64,000 bases of DNA from JACCZX01 sp963829995 (GTDB lineage: Bacteria > Pseudomonadota > Gammaproteobacteria > Burkholderiales > Burkholderiaceae_F). The stretch is taken from contig CAWHKW010000024.1 in assembly GCA_963829995.1 (NCBI GenBank), positions 51,461 through 115,460 of the forward strand. The letters run 5' to 3'. The notes below the pieces were generated by a model. That model saw nothing but the letters and a program-made list of their open reading frames with translations. It was not told where the DNA came from and did not search any database. Positions 55,402-63,508 of this stretch are shown here, in pieces. Made by a program: the position numbers and the translations under genes. Position 1 is the stretch's first letter. Each line of letters begins with the position of its first letter.

Positions 55402-56052
55402 ATGCTTCCTCTGCAGCTAGGCAAGGATCGCAAGCGTCTTCGCGTTCTGTGCCTCGGCGCGCATAGCGACGATATCGAAATCGGATGTGGCGGCTCTCTG
55501 CTGCGATGGCTGCACGAGTATCAGCGAGTCGACGTCACATGGGTGGTTCTGTGCGCGGCTGACGCGAGAGGGGACGAAGCGCGCAGCAGCGCGCGCGCAG
55601 TGCTGCGCGCCGCGGCCACGGTCGATATTGCACTCGGCGACTTCGAAGATGCTCACCTGCCGGCTGACTTTCGACGTGCCAAAGCGTTTGTCGGTGCGCT
55701 TCGCCGGCGCGCGGAACCCGACGTCGTGCTAACGCACAGCCTCACCGACCGGCATCAGGATCATCGCCTGATTGCGGAACTGACGTGGCAGACCTGGCGC
55801 GATCACCTGATACTTGAATACGAAATTCCAAAGTACGAAGGAGACCTGGGTCAGCCGAATCTCTTCGTTCCATTGTCGGCTGCCATTGCGAACCGCAAGC
55901 TGCGCCACCTGGAGAAACACTTCGGCAGTCAGCATTCGAAACCCTGGTTCAACGAGAACACATTTCTCGCTCTGATGCGCCTGCGCGGCGTCGAATGTCA
56001 TTCGCGCAGCGGCTTCGCAGAAGCCTTCGTTTCACGCAAGGCGGTCGTGTGA
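55402..56052 (+). CDS. PIG-L family deacetylase
   Basis: 216 residues. The metal-site motif GAHSDDIEIGCGG (about residues 20-32) and THSLTDRHQDHR are those of LmbE/PIG-L zinc N-deacetylases that act on N-acetyl sugars. ATG 55402 is seven bases after rfbF. In this context it may deacetylate an amino-sugar intermediate or residue. Confidence 0.88.
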   Translation: MLPLQLGKDRKRLRVLCLGAHSDDIEIGCGGSLLRWLHEYQRVDVTWVVLCAADARGDEARSSARAVLRAAATVDIALGDFEDAHLPADFRRAKAFVGALRRRAEPDVVLTHSLTDRHQDHRLIAELTWQTWRDHLILEYEIPKYEGDLGQPNLFVPLSAAIANRKLRHLEKHFGSQHSKPWFNENTFLALMRLRGVECHSRSGFAEAFVSRKAVV

Positions 56053-56056
56053 GGCC

Positions 56057-57379
56057 ATGAAGCTTGAACCACCTCCAACCGACCCCACGCAGGCGCTGCG
56101 CGTTCGCGCGCACGAATTGATTCCCGGTGGATGTCACACGTATGCGAAGGGCGACGATCAATTCCCCGAACGATCTCCGCCGTTCATCGTGCGTGGTGCG
56201 GGTTGTCACGTGTGGGACATGCACGGGTCGGAATTTATCGAGTACGGCATGGGCTTGCGCGCAGTCACACTGGGCCACGCTTTCGAGCCGGTACTCTCCG
56301 CCGTCAGGGCACAGTTGAGCCTAGGAATTAACTTCACGCGACCCGCGCCAATCGAAGTGGAATGCGCGGAGCTGCTGCACTCGCTGATCGCGTCGGCCGA
56401 AATGGTCAAATTTTGCAAGGACGGATCGCACGCGGTGGACGGAGCGATCCGACTTGCACGCGCTTACACCGGGCGCGACATGCTCGCGATCTGCGGCGAT
56501 CATCCGTTTTTTTCAACAAGCGACTGGTTTATCGGCACAACCGAGATGAACGCGGGCGTTCCGGAATCGACGCGGCGCCAGATCGTCAAGTTCCGGTACA
56601 ACGACATCGCCGGGCTCGATGCATTGCTGCAACAATTTTCGGGCCAGATCGCAGCGGTGATCATGGAGCCCGCGCGAACCGAAGAGCCGACGCCAGAATA
56701 CCTGCAGCAGCTAAAAGCCCGTGTCGGCGCCAGCGGGGCGCTGCTGATTTTCGACGAAATGATCACCGGCTTCCGGTGGCACCTGAAAGGCGCGCAGCAT
56801 GAGTACGGAGTGACGCCGGACTTGAGCACCTTCGGCAAGGCGATGGCGAACGGCTTCTCGGTCTCGGCGCTAGCGGGACGCAAGGAGATCATGCGCCTCG
56901 GCGGAACCGATCACACACGGGAGCGCGTTTTCCTTTTGTCGACGACTCACGGGGCGCAAACGCACGAGCTGGCCGCCGCTTGCGCGACGATGCGTTACTA
57001 CGAAAGCCATCCGGTGGTGGAAACTCTGTATGCAAGGGGAGCGCGCTTGCGGCGCGGCATCAACCAGGCTGTCGATGCCGCGGGGCTCGGCAGCCACTTC
57101 GAACTGCTTGGTCGCGACTGCAATCTGGTGTTTGCGACTCGCGATGCCGAACACCAGCCCAGCCAGCTTTTTCGCACCTTGTTCATGCAGGAAATGATCA
57201 AGCGCGGCGTGATCGCCCCATCGTTCGTAGTCAGTTACTCGCATTCGGAATCGGACATTGACCGGACGATAGACGCTGCTGGCGAGGCTCTCCGCGTCTA
57301 CCGTGAGGCTCTAACGAACGGACTCGAGGGATTGCTGGAAGGCCGCTCCGTTAAGCCGGTTTTTCGACGCTTCAGTTGA
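56057..57379 (+). CDS. Class III aminotransferase, glutamate-1-semialdehyde aminomutase-like
   Basis: 440 residues, PLP fold type I. N-terminal IPGGCHTYAKGDDQFPE and GAGCHVWDMHGSEFIEYGMG resemble HemL-like proteins; LLIFDEMITGFRW gives the cofactor Asp, and TFGKAMANGF the PLP lysine. Proteins of this group in polysaccharide clusters are usually not HemL but act on keto or aldehyde substrates; the substrate here is unknown. Starts four bases after the PIG-L stop. Confidence 0.87.
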   Translation: MKLEPPPTDPTQALRVRAHELIPGGCHTYAKGDDQFPERSPPFIVRGAGCHVWDMHGSEFIEYGMGLRAVTLGHAFEPVLSAVRAQLSLGINFTRPAPIEVECAELLHSLIASAEMVKFCKDGSHAVDGAIRLARAYTGRDMLAICGDHPFFSTSDWFIGTTEMNAGVPESTRRQIVKFRYNDIAGLDALLQQFSGQIAAVIMEPARTEEPTPEYLQQLKARVGASGALLIFDEMITGFRWHLKGAQHEYGVTPDLSTFGKAMANGFSVSALAGRKEIMRLGGTDHTRERVFLLSTTHGAQTHELAAACATMRYYESHPVVETLYARGARLRRGINQAVDAAGLGSHFELLGRDCNLVFATRDAEHQPSQLFRTLFMQEMIKRGVIAPSFVVSYSHSESDIDRTIDAAGEALRVYREALTNGLEGLLEGRSVKPVFRRFS

Positions 57380-57416
57380 GCCCCGCGGCAAGCATGATCG
57401 GCGCTGCGATCGTGTA

Positions 57417-58400
57417 ATGCAGGCGCTCATGCACCCGATGGTCAGCGTCGTTACTCCGTTCTATAACACGGAGGACTACCTCGAGCAGGCAATACAGAGC
57501 GTGCTGGCGCAAACGTATGAACACTTCGAATACATACTGTCCGATAACTGCAGCACTGACGCGTCGTTGTCGATCGCGCAACGTTATGCAGCGATCGATC
57601 CGCGCATTCGCCTGGTGGTTCACACCGAGTTCATCGCGCAGGACCCCAATTACAACCGGGCGCTGCGCTGCATTTCACCTGACAGCCAGTACACCAAGGT
57701 GGTACAGGCAGACGACCGGATCCATCCGAACTGCCTGGCAGATATGGTCGCGTTGGCGGAGCCGCATCCTAATGTCGCGATCGTCGGCTGCTGTTATCTG
57801 GCGGGCAACGAGCTGGCCGGCGACGGTCTTCCATTCGACCGATCCGTTTTCAGCGGCAAGGAAGCGTGCCGCACCCGACTGTTGCAAGGCGGCACCTACT
57901 TCGCTTCGCCGACATGTCTGCTGTACCGGTCTTCGGTCGTCCGCCGCCGTGAGCCGTTTTATGGTCCCAACCAGATCAACGCAGACACGGCTGCTTGCTT
58001 CGAGATTTTGATGGATGCCGATTTCGCGCGTGTCCCCCAGATCCTTGCCTACCTGCGGCGAGACGACGCTTCAATCTCTAGCCCTCTCCTCAGATTCGGC
58101 GCAAATAATTTCGTCAACCTGGCATTGGTTGAGAAATATGGACCACACTACTTGTCTCCAGCCGAGCTAGTGGCGCGCCGGAAAACGCTGGAGAGTTCGT
58201 ATCTACGCGCGCTGGCGCGTGCCGCCGTCCGTTTTTCGGGGCGCGACTATTGGGAGTTTCACGCTTCGATGCTCGCTTCTCTCGGCCGCAAGCTTCCGTG
58301 GGTCAGAGTCGGTGCGCACGCGTGCGACCTAGTACTGAGCAAGGTGTTAAACCCGCGCCAGACGATCGAGAGCGCGCTCTCAACATGGCGTCGACGGTAG
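57417..58400 (+). CDS. Glycosyltransferase family 2
   Basis: 327 residues. A GT-A fold is shown by VSVVTPFYNTEDYLEQAIQSVLAQTY and LSDNCSTDASL, then the DxD-like VVQADDRIHP. Inverting sugar transfer to a lipid-linked or growing saccharide is likely; donor and acceptor are unknown. ATG 57417 or 57429 can serve as start. The C-terminal 5 codons overlap the next gene. Confidence 0.9.
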   Translation: MQALMHPMVSVVTPFYNTEDYLEQAIQSVLAQTYEHFEYILSDNCSTDASLSIAQRYAAIDPRIRLVVHTEFIAQDPNYNRALRCISPDSQYTKVVQADDRIHPNCLADMVALAEPHPNVAIVGCCYLAGNELAGDGLPFDRSVFSGKEACRTRLLQGGTYFASPTCLLYRSSVVRRREPFYGPNQINADTAACFEILMDADFARVPQILAYLRRDDASISSPLLRFGANNFVNLALVEKYGPHYLSPAELVARRKTLESSYLRALARAAVRFSGRDYWEFHASMLASLGRKLPWVRVGAHACDLVLSKVLNPRQTIESALSTWRRR

Positions 58401-59623
58401 GCTCTCGGCCGCCGGAACGAACACACCCGATGCGAATCGTTGCGCTGGCACCGAACGATTGGGATGCCCCGTGGATGAACCGTCAGAATCTGCTGTCGCG
58501 GCTGGCACGCGAGCACAAGATCGTGTATTCGAACGGCATCTGGGCGTCTTGGCATCTCGGGACCACCGCCTATGCGCATGCTCCCTACCTCGGCCGATTC
58601 GATATCCGCGATGGTGTCAGCGTCGATACTCGCAGCAGCTGGCTGATGCGCATTCCGCGCGTCCGAACGCTGGATCAGCTTGCTATTCAGGCGGCGTGCT
58701 TCCGTTGGCGGAATCGTCTCGCGCGCTACCCAGGCCCTCTTGTTGCATATCTCTTTCATCCCGAGTATCTGCCGTTTCTAAAGCGTCTGCGAGCTGACTA
58801 CGTCGTCTATCACGCCTACGACCTGTTTCGATTCATGGGTCCGCGCGGTAATTGTCTCGAACCCGCCGAAAATGCTTTGCTTGACATCGCCGATCTGGTC
58901 ATCGCAACTTCCGAAGAAACTGCGGCTGACATGCGAAGTCGTAACAACCGGCGCGTCGAGGTGCTGGGCAACGGTGTCGACTTAAGCCGTTTTCCCACCG
59001 GTGCTGCGCCACCAGAGCCGCCTGAACTTGCGAACATTCCCCGGCCGCGCATCGGCTACGTGGGCGCGATCAATCAGAAAGTTGACTTTGAACTGGTCCT
59101 CGGTCTCGCTAAGCGCCGGCCCTCGTGGCAATTCGTCTTCGTCGGAGAAATCGACAACCTTCGGCCGGGTGACGCAGAGCTGATCGCAGCGCTCCGCGCG
59201 TGCCACAACATCCATATCCTGGATGCTGTTCCGCAACGCGAGGTTGCTGGAATCCTGCTCAACCTCGACGTCGGACTGGTGTGCTACCGAATCTTGAAGT
59301 GGACACTGGCAGGCTACCCTCTGAAGGCCCTCGAGTATCTGGCCTGTGGTCTTCCGGTCGTGGCGACGAACTTGCCGGCGCTGCAGGAATTCGCAGACGT
59401 GATCGCCATCGCCAGATCCGCTGATGAGTGGGAGAAAGCGCTGGCCGCGGCGATCGCGGGCCGCGGAAACGGAAACACCGCCTCGAGGGTGGCCATGGCA
59501 GGAGCCAACAGCTGGGACACACGAGTGGCGCGCCTCAATGGCCTGCTTGGTGAGATGGTTTCGCAGCGCGCTCCGGCCCAGCGGAGCAGCCTCCACAGCA
59601 GAACACGCATCGTGCCGTCGTGA
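58385..59623 (+). CDS. Glycosyltransferase, GT-B fold (GT4-like)
   Basis: 412 residues from ATG 58385 (an ATG at 58430 gives MRIVALAPNDW and is the alternative). The GT-B fold is visible: N-terminal domain with APWMNRQNLLSRLA, linker VLGNGVDLSRFP, C-terminal domain with GYVGAINQKVDFELVL, and the donor-site segment PLKALEYLACGLPVVATNLPALQEF. It is probably the second transferase assembling the repeat unit exported by the flippase downstream. The frame is open upstream only as a shadow of the GT2 gene. Confidence 0.88.
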   Translation: MASTVGSRPPERTHPMRIVALAPNDWDAPWMNRQNLLSRLAREHKIVYSNGIWASWHLGTTAYAHAPYLGRFDIRDGVSVDTRSSWLMRIPRVRTLDQLAIQAACFRWRNRLARYPGPLVAYLFHPEYLPFLKRLRADYVVYHAYDLFRFMGPRGNCLEPAENALLDIADLVIATSEETAADMRSRNNRRVEVLGNGVDLSRFPTGAAPPEPPELANIPRPRIGYVGAINQKVDFELVLGLAKRRPSWQFVFVGEIDNLRPGDAELIAALRACHNIHILDAVPQREVAGILLNLDVGLVCYRILKWTLAGYPLKALEYLACGLPVVATNLPALQEFADVIAIARSADEWEKALAAAIAGRGNGNTASRVAMAGANSWDTRVARLNGLLGEMVSQRAPAQRSSLHSRTRIVPS

Positions 59624-59712
59624 CTTTTGCGCGCGGTTAATTCAAGGCGGCTTACGTTGCGCCGGCGTTTCGGCCCCGTTCGCCTACCCTCCGCGCTGGT
59701 TCAATCCCCGCT

Positions 59713-61263
59713 ATGACCGATCACCTGAGGCGCAAGGTCGCGGTCGGCGTCGCCTGGATGACTTCCGCACGGGCGCTGGTGCGACTGCTCGGTCTATTAA
59801 GCACTCTGGTGCTGGCGCGTCTGCTCACGCCGGCGGACTTCGGCATCGTCGCGATGGCGATGGCGGTGGCGGCCGCTCTCGAGTTGTTGACGCTGTACAG
59901 CTTCGAAACTGCACTGATTCAACAACCCAATATCTTGCGCGCGCATTACGACTCAGCTTGGACGCTGAACGTGCTGTTTGGGCTCGGCCTCGCGATCGCG
60001 CTCGCCGCTGTCGCCGTGCCCGCTGCCGCGTTCTACCGGGAGCCCCGCCTGGAAGCCGTGATGGTTCTGGTCGGAGCCAAGTTTTTGATCGACGGCACCG
60101 TGAATACAGGAACGATCGATTTCCGGCGCCAGCTGGTTTTCGGTCGCGACTTCGTATTGCAGGTGGGCCCGAAGATCGCCGGCATCCTGATCACCATTCC
60201 GCTCGCGTACTGGCTGCGTGATTACCGAGCACTGCTCGCCGGCATGCTGTGCAGCTCTGTAGCCAGGTCCTTGTTGAGTTACGTGATGCATCCGCACCGG
60301 CCTCGGTTTTGCCTTACCGAAGCCCGCGGATTGTTTCGCTATTCGCGCTGGCTGTTGTTGAACAGCGTCGTCGGCTTCCTGCGTGTACGCAGCGCCGACT
60401 TCATCATCGGGCGACAACTCGGCGCCGGAGCGCTCGGTGTCTTCACAGTTTCGTACGAAGTCTCGAACCTGCCGTCGACCGAAATGGTGGCGCCGATCAA
60501 TCGGGTGCTCTTTCCAAGCTACGTGCAACTGGCACACGACACCGACGGGTTAAGAGAGAGTTTCAGCTCAACACTCGGCCTGATCGCTCTCGTAATCCTG
60601 CCCGCCAGCATCGGGCTTGCTGCGGTAGCAGACCCCCTGGTGCGTGTTGTCCTCGGCAACCAGTGGCTGCAGACGATCCCGGTGATCAGCCTGCTGGCGT
60701 TGGCCGGAGCAGCCAATGTCTTGCAGACGAACACCGGGTCCGTCTACAACGCGCTCGGCCGGCCGAGGCTGAGCGCGTTGACCGGCGCTATCCATGCAGT
60801 GTTGCTGATACCGATGCTCCTATACGCCACTCATGTCTTCGGCCTGATTGGCGTGGCGTGGGCGATCCTCATCCATAGCCTCGCGTTGGGTATGCCGATC
60901 ACGTACTGGATTTTTTTCCGCAACACGCCCATACGGCCGGTCGATGTTTGGCGGGTCTGCTGGCGGCCCGTGGTGGCGTGTGTCGTGATGTTTATCGCGG
61001 CCAATCGATGTCTGGTCTTACTGGAGCCACAATCAGAACTTGCAGGGAGCGTGCTAAACCTCATTGCCGCGTCCTTCGTTGGCGCGTTGGCCTATGTCCT
61101 GACGATTCTGATTCTCTGGCAGGCGAGCGGGAAGGCCGGTCGGGGCGGAGGCGATGCTGCTACAGAAACTCGGAAGCGGCTGGCGGCGATAGTCGTCGAA
61201 CGACCGACACCAACTGAGTCGCTTGCGTACGCCGTAAGTCCGGTCGGCAGGCTCAGGAGCTAA
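59713..61263 (+). CDS. Polysaccharide flippase, PST/Wzx type
   Basis: 516 residues with about 12-14 hydrophobic segments, beginning AVGVAWMTSARALVRLLGLLSTLVLARLLTPADFGIVAMAM, a classic start for this family. It would flip lipid-linked oligosaccharide units across the inner membrane. No Wzy polymerase or Wzc/Wza export genes are in the window, so the rest of the pathway is elsewhere or beyond. ATG 59713 is 89 bases after the glycosyltransferase. Confidence 0.9.
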   Translation: MTDHLRRKVAVGVAWMTSARALVRLLGLLSTLVLARLLTPADFGIVAMAMAVAAALELLTLYSFETALIQQPNILRAHYDSAWTLNVLFGLGLAIALAAVAVPAAAFYREPRLEAVMVLVGAKFLIDGTVNTGTIDFRRQLVFGRDFVLQVGPKIAGILITIPLAYWLRDYRALLAGMLCSSVARSLLSYVMHPHRPRFCLTEARGLFRYSRWLLLNSVVGFLRVRSADFIIGRQLGAGALGVFTVSYEVSNLPSTEMVAPINRVLFPSYVQLAHDTDGLRESFSSTLGLIALVILPASIGLAAVADPLVRVVLGNQWLQTIPVISLLALAGAANVLQTNTGSVYNALGRPRLSALTGAIHAVLLIPMLLYATHVFGLIGVAWAILIHSLALGMPITYWIFFRNTPIRPVDVWRVCWRPVVACVVMFIAANRCLVLLEPQSELAGSVLNLIAASFVGALAYVLTILILWQASGKAGRGGGDAATETRKRLAAIVVERPTPTESLAYAVSPVGRLRS

Positions 61264-61370
61264 CGGTCCGTTTCGCAAGGCTCTGTGCGCGAGCCAGCCG
61301 TTACAATGCCGCCTCTGCACTTCGCCGTTTCGTATCGATTCATACCAGTGACGTTACGGATGTTTGCCTG

Positions 61371-62860
61371 ATGCAGAAACAGCGCCGGCGCGTCACGATC
61401 GCTGCGACTCTTTTCGCTGCGTCGCCAGGCCTGATCAGTTGTGGGGGTGGTGGCACCGACGCCGTCTCACAACCGACCCCTCCGCCGCCCGCGCCGGGTG
61501 CTGCTCCACCACCACCTCCCTCGTCCGGGCCGTCACCACCAGCGCCCTCACCTCCCTCACCTCCTTCGCCGCCACCGCCTCCGCCACCTCCCCCACCGGT
61601 CGGCCAGTGGCCGTTATCGATCGGTGCGGGAGGCCGTCATCTTGTGACCGCTTCTGGCGAGCCGTTTTTCGTCCATGGGGATACGCCCTGGTCGATTGCC
61701 GTTCAACTCACACCAGCGCAGATCACGAGCTATCTGGATGACCGGCAGGCAAAAGGCTTTACGGCAATTCTCTTTAATGCAGTGGAGCACCTGTACAGCA
61801 GTCAGTCGCCCGCATGGAGGAATGCCGCTCAGCAGTTGCCGTTTGCTCCCTACAACAACTTCGCGGCGCGCGTCGAGGCCTACTGGCAAGTTGTTGACCA
61901 CGTAGTCGCTCAGGCCAATCAGCGCAGCATGATCTGCATCATCAATCCGGCGTATCTGGGGTTTGGTGGCGGTGCGTCGGGTTGGACCGCGGAGCTGATT
62001 GCAGAGACAGCGTCCGACCTGCAGAACTACGGGGCGTGGCTCGCCAATCGTTACGCCGCGGCTGGCGTGATCTGGTGCCTGGGAGGCGACTATGACGGCG
62101 CCCAGCACCCCGGCCTGCTTGCCAAGCAGTGGAACATCGTGACCGGAATTCGCTCGGTCAATCCGAACGCAATCGTCACTGCGCATGGCAAGCGTCCCCA
62201 GTCCGCATACAGCGTCTGGAGCGGATTCGTCGGGTTGGGCTTCAATTTGAACACCATCTACACCGATGGGAGCGAACACGGCTACGCTGAAACCGAATAC
62301 GCGCGACCGGGTCCGACGCCATTTTTTCTGATCGAAGGCTTCTACGACGGCGAGACGGCGGATCGCTGGCGAGTTGCAGGCGCCAGGCTTACGTGAGCGT
62401 TTTGTCGGGAGCGTGTGGGCACATGTTCGGCAACAACCCGATATGGGGCTTCGGCGAGCCCAACAGCAACGGCGGCGCCGGCGCAGCCAGCGCGTTGAGT
62501 ACATCACTCAGTACACCCGCGACGATGCAAATGGCACACGTGAAAACTTTGTTCACAACGTTTTCCTGGTGGAAGTTGCAACCGAGAGTCGATGCATCGC
62601 TCGTGACTTCTGGTCTTGGGGTCGGGACCAATCGCATCTGTCCCGCGCTCGCTAGCGATGGCAGCTTCGCGATGATCTGGAGCACCGGCGGCGCTTTCAC
62701 CGTCGACATGTCTGCGCTGGCGCCCAGCGCCGTGCAGGCGCGCTGGTACAACACGAGCAACGGCACATTTTCTGCGGTCAGCGGCTCGCCTTTCGTCAAT
62801 AGCGGGACCGTTGAGTTCACGCCGTCCGGCGAGCGGGTTCTGGTACTCCAAAGCGTGTGA
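61371..62860 (+). CDS. DUF4038 glycosidase-like lipoprotein with Pro-rich linker (one frameshift)
   Basis: Predicted surface or periplasmic lipoprotein: signal peptide with lipobox LISC (MQKQRRRVTIAATLFAASPG...), then a Pro-rich linker (about residues 36-76), then a DUF4038 (apiosidase-like TIM-barrel) domain: GEPFFVHGDTPWSI, NPAYLGFGG, GAWLANRYAAAGVIWCLGGDYDG, FFLIEGFYDGE. The frame ends at TGA 62394-62396; the same domain continues in another frame as SVLSGACGHMFGNNPIWGFG and then a C-terminal beta domain. A missing base near 62375 would explain it, giving about 496 residues. Two genes overlapping by GTGA is the less likely reading. Confidence 0.78.
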
Positions 62861-62894
62861 AGGGTACCGGCGATGATCGACTTCCTGAAGACAC

Positions 62895-63163
62895 TCGAAG
62901 AGCCTACGGGGATGCGTGAGCGCATCCGCAAGATGCGTTCAGCATTCGTGGACCGCTTGCATGCGCATGGCGCAGTCGGGATTTCCTTCGTGCTGCAGCA
63001 AAACGAAATGGTCTCGTACTGCGGATTGACGGCCGAGCACGTCGACCGACTGCGCGAGGAGTTTCATATCTACGCAGTCAGCACTGCACGTATCTGCGTT
63101 GCTGCGCTCAAGACGCGCAACGTCGACTACGTCGCAAAGGCGATGACCACGGTCCTGCGATGA
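62895..63163 (+). pseudogene. 3' fragment of an aromatic aminotransferase gene
   Basis: About 90 codons matching the C-terminus of the aminotransferase at 49103-50309 (MRERIRKMR, SFVLQQNEM, VDRLREEFHIYAVSTARICVAAL, RNVDYVAKAMTTVL). There is no 5' part. An ATG at 62873 precedes it, but the first residues are unrelated. The reading frame has no stop, although roughly 30 percent of residues differ from the full gene. It is followed by a second tRNA-Asn. Confidence 0.85.
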
Positions 63164-63195
63164 CGAAGCGTCGCCTATAATCCGCGCCCACTTCT

Positions 63196-63271
63196 TCCTC
63201 GATAGCTCAGTCGGTAGAGCGACGGACTGTTAATCCGCAGGTCCCAGGTTCGAGCCCTGGTCGAGGAGCCA
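63196..63271 (+). tRNA. tRNA-Asn (anticodon GTT), right copy
   Basis: 76-nt cloverleaf identical to the left copy except for CCAGG in the T stem, which pairs fully with CCTGG. Acceptor TCCTCGA/TCGAGGA, discriminator G, encoded CCA. A TATAAT lies 14 bases upstream (63176-63181). Confidence 0.95.
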
Positions 63272-63508
63272 ATCTCTCCAAATTTTGCCTGTGTAACCGC
63301 TACATCCCTGCGCGCCATTTTTGCCAAATCCAAAGCCTCCTTCAAACGCGCCAGGCGCTGAAGTCGAGGCACCCACAGATCCGTTGTCGGCGCGCTTTAC
63401 ATCTCCAGTTGCCATACATTCAAATACTTAATTTATTCAATGACTTAGATACCTAGCATGGATAATGCTTTATGTAGGGCAGGCATCGCAAATGGTAGGA
63501 GAGTAAAG
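63272..63508. other. AT-richer spacer after the right tRNA-Asn
   Basis: 237 bases with visibly lower GC content than the rest of the window, especially 63405-63480. It should hold the promoter of the following secreted protein. No integrase remnant or terminator is obvious. An AGGAGA ribosome-binding site at 63498-63503 closes it. Confidence 0.5.

Larger units (their letters stand above)
62895..63271 (+). repeat. Right direct repeat: aminotransferase 3' end plus tRNA-Asn
   Basis: Counterpart of 50037-50418, same orientation. It ends the polysaccharide block. After the tRNA the two flanks have no similarity. Confidence 0.85.

Noticed and set aside
56057..57379. True hemL (glutamate-1-semialdehyde aminomutase)
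   Set aside because: Only the fold and general motifs match; it sits in a sugar operon and lacks the characteristic HemL N-terminus, so I kept a family-level name.
62393..62860. Separate gene starting GTG 62393 after the DUF4038 gene
   Set aside because: Its first residues (LSGACGHMFGNNPIW) belong to the same catalytic domain as the preceding frame, so a frameshift within one gene is more likely.
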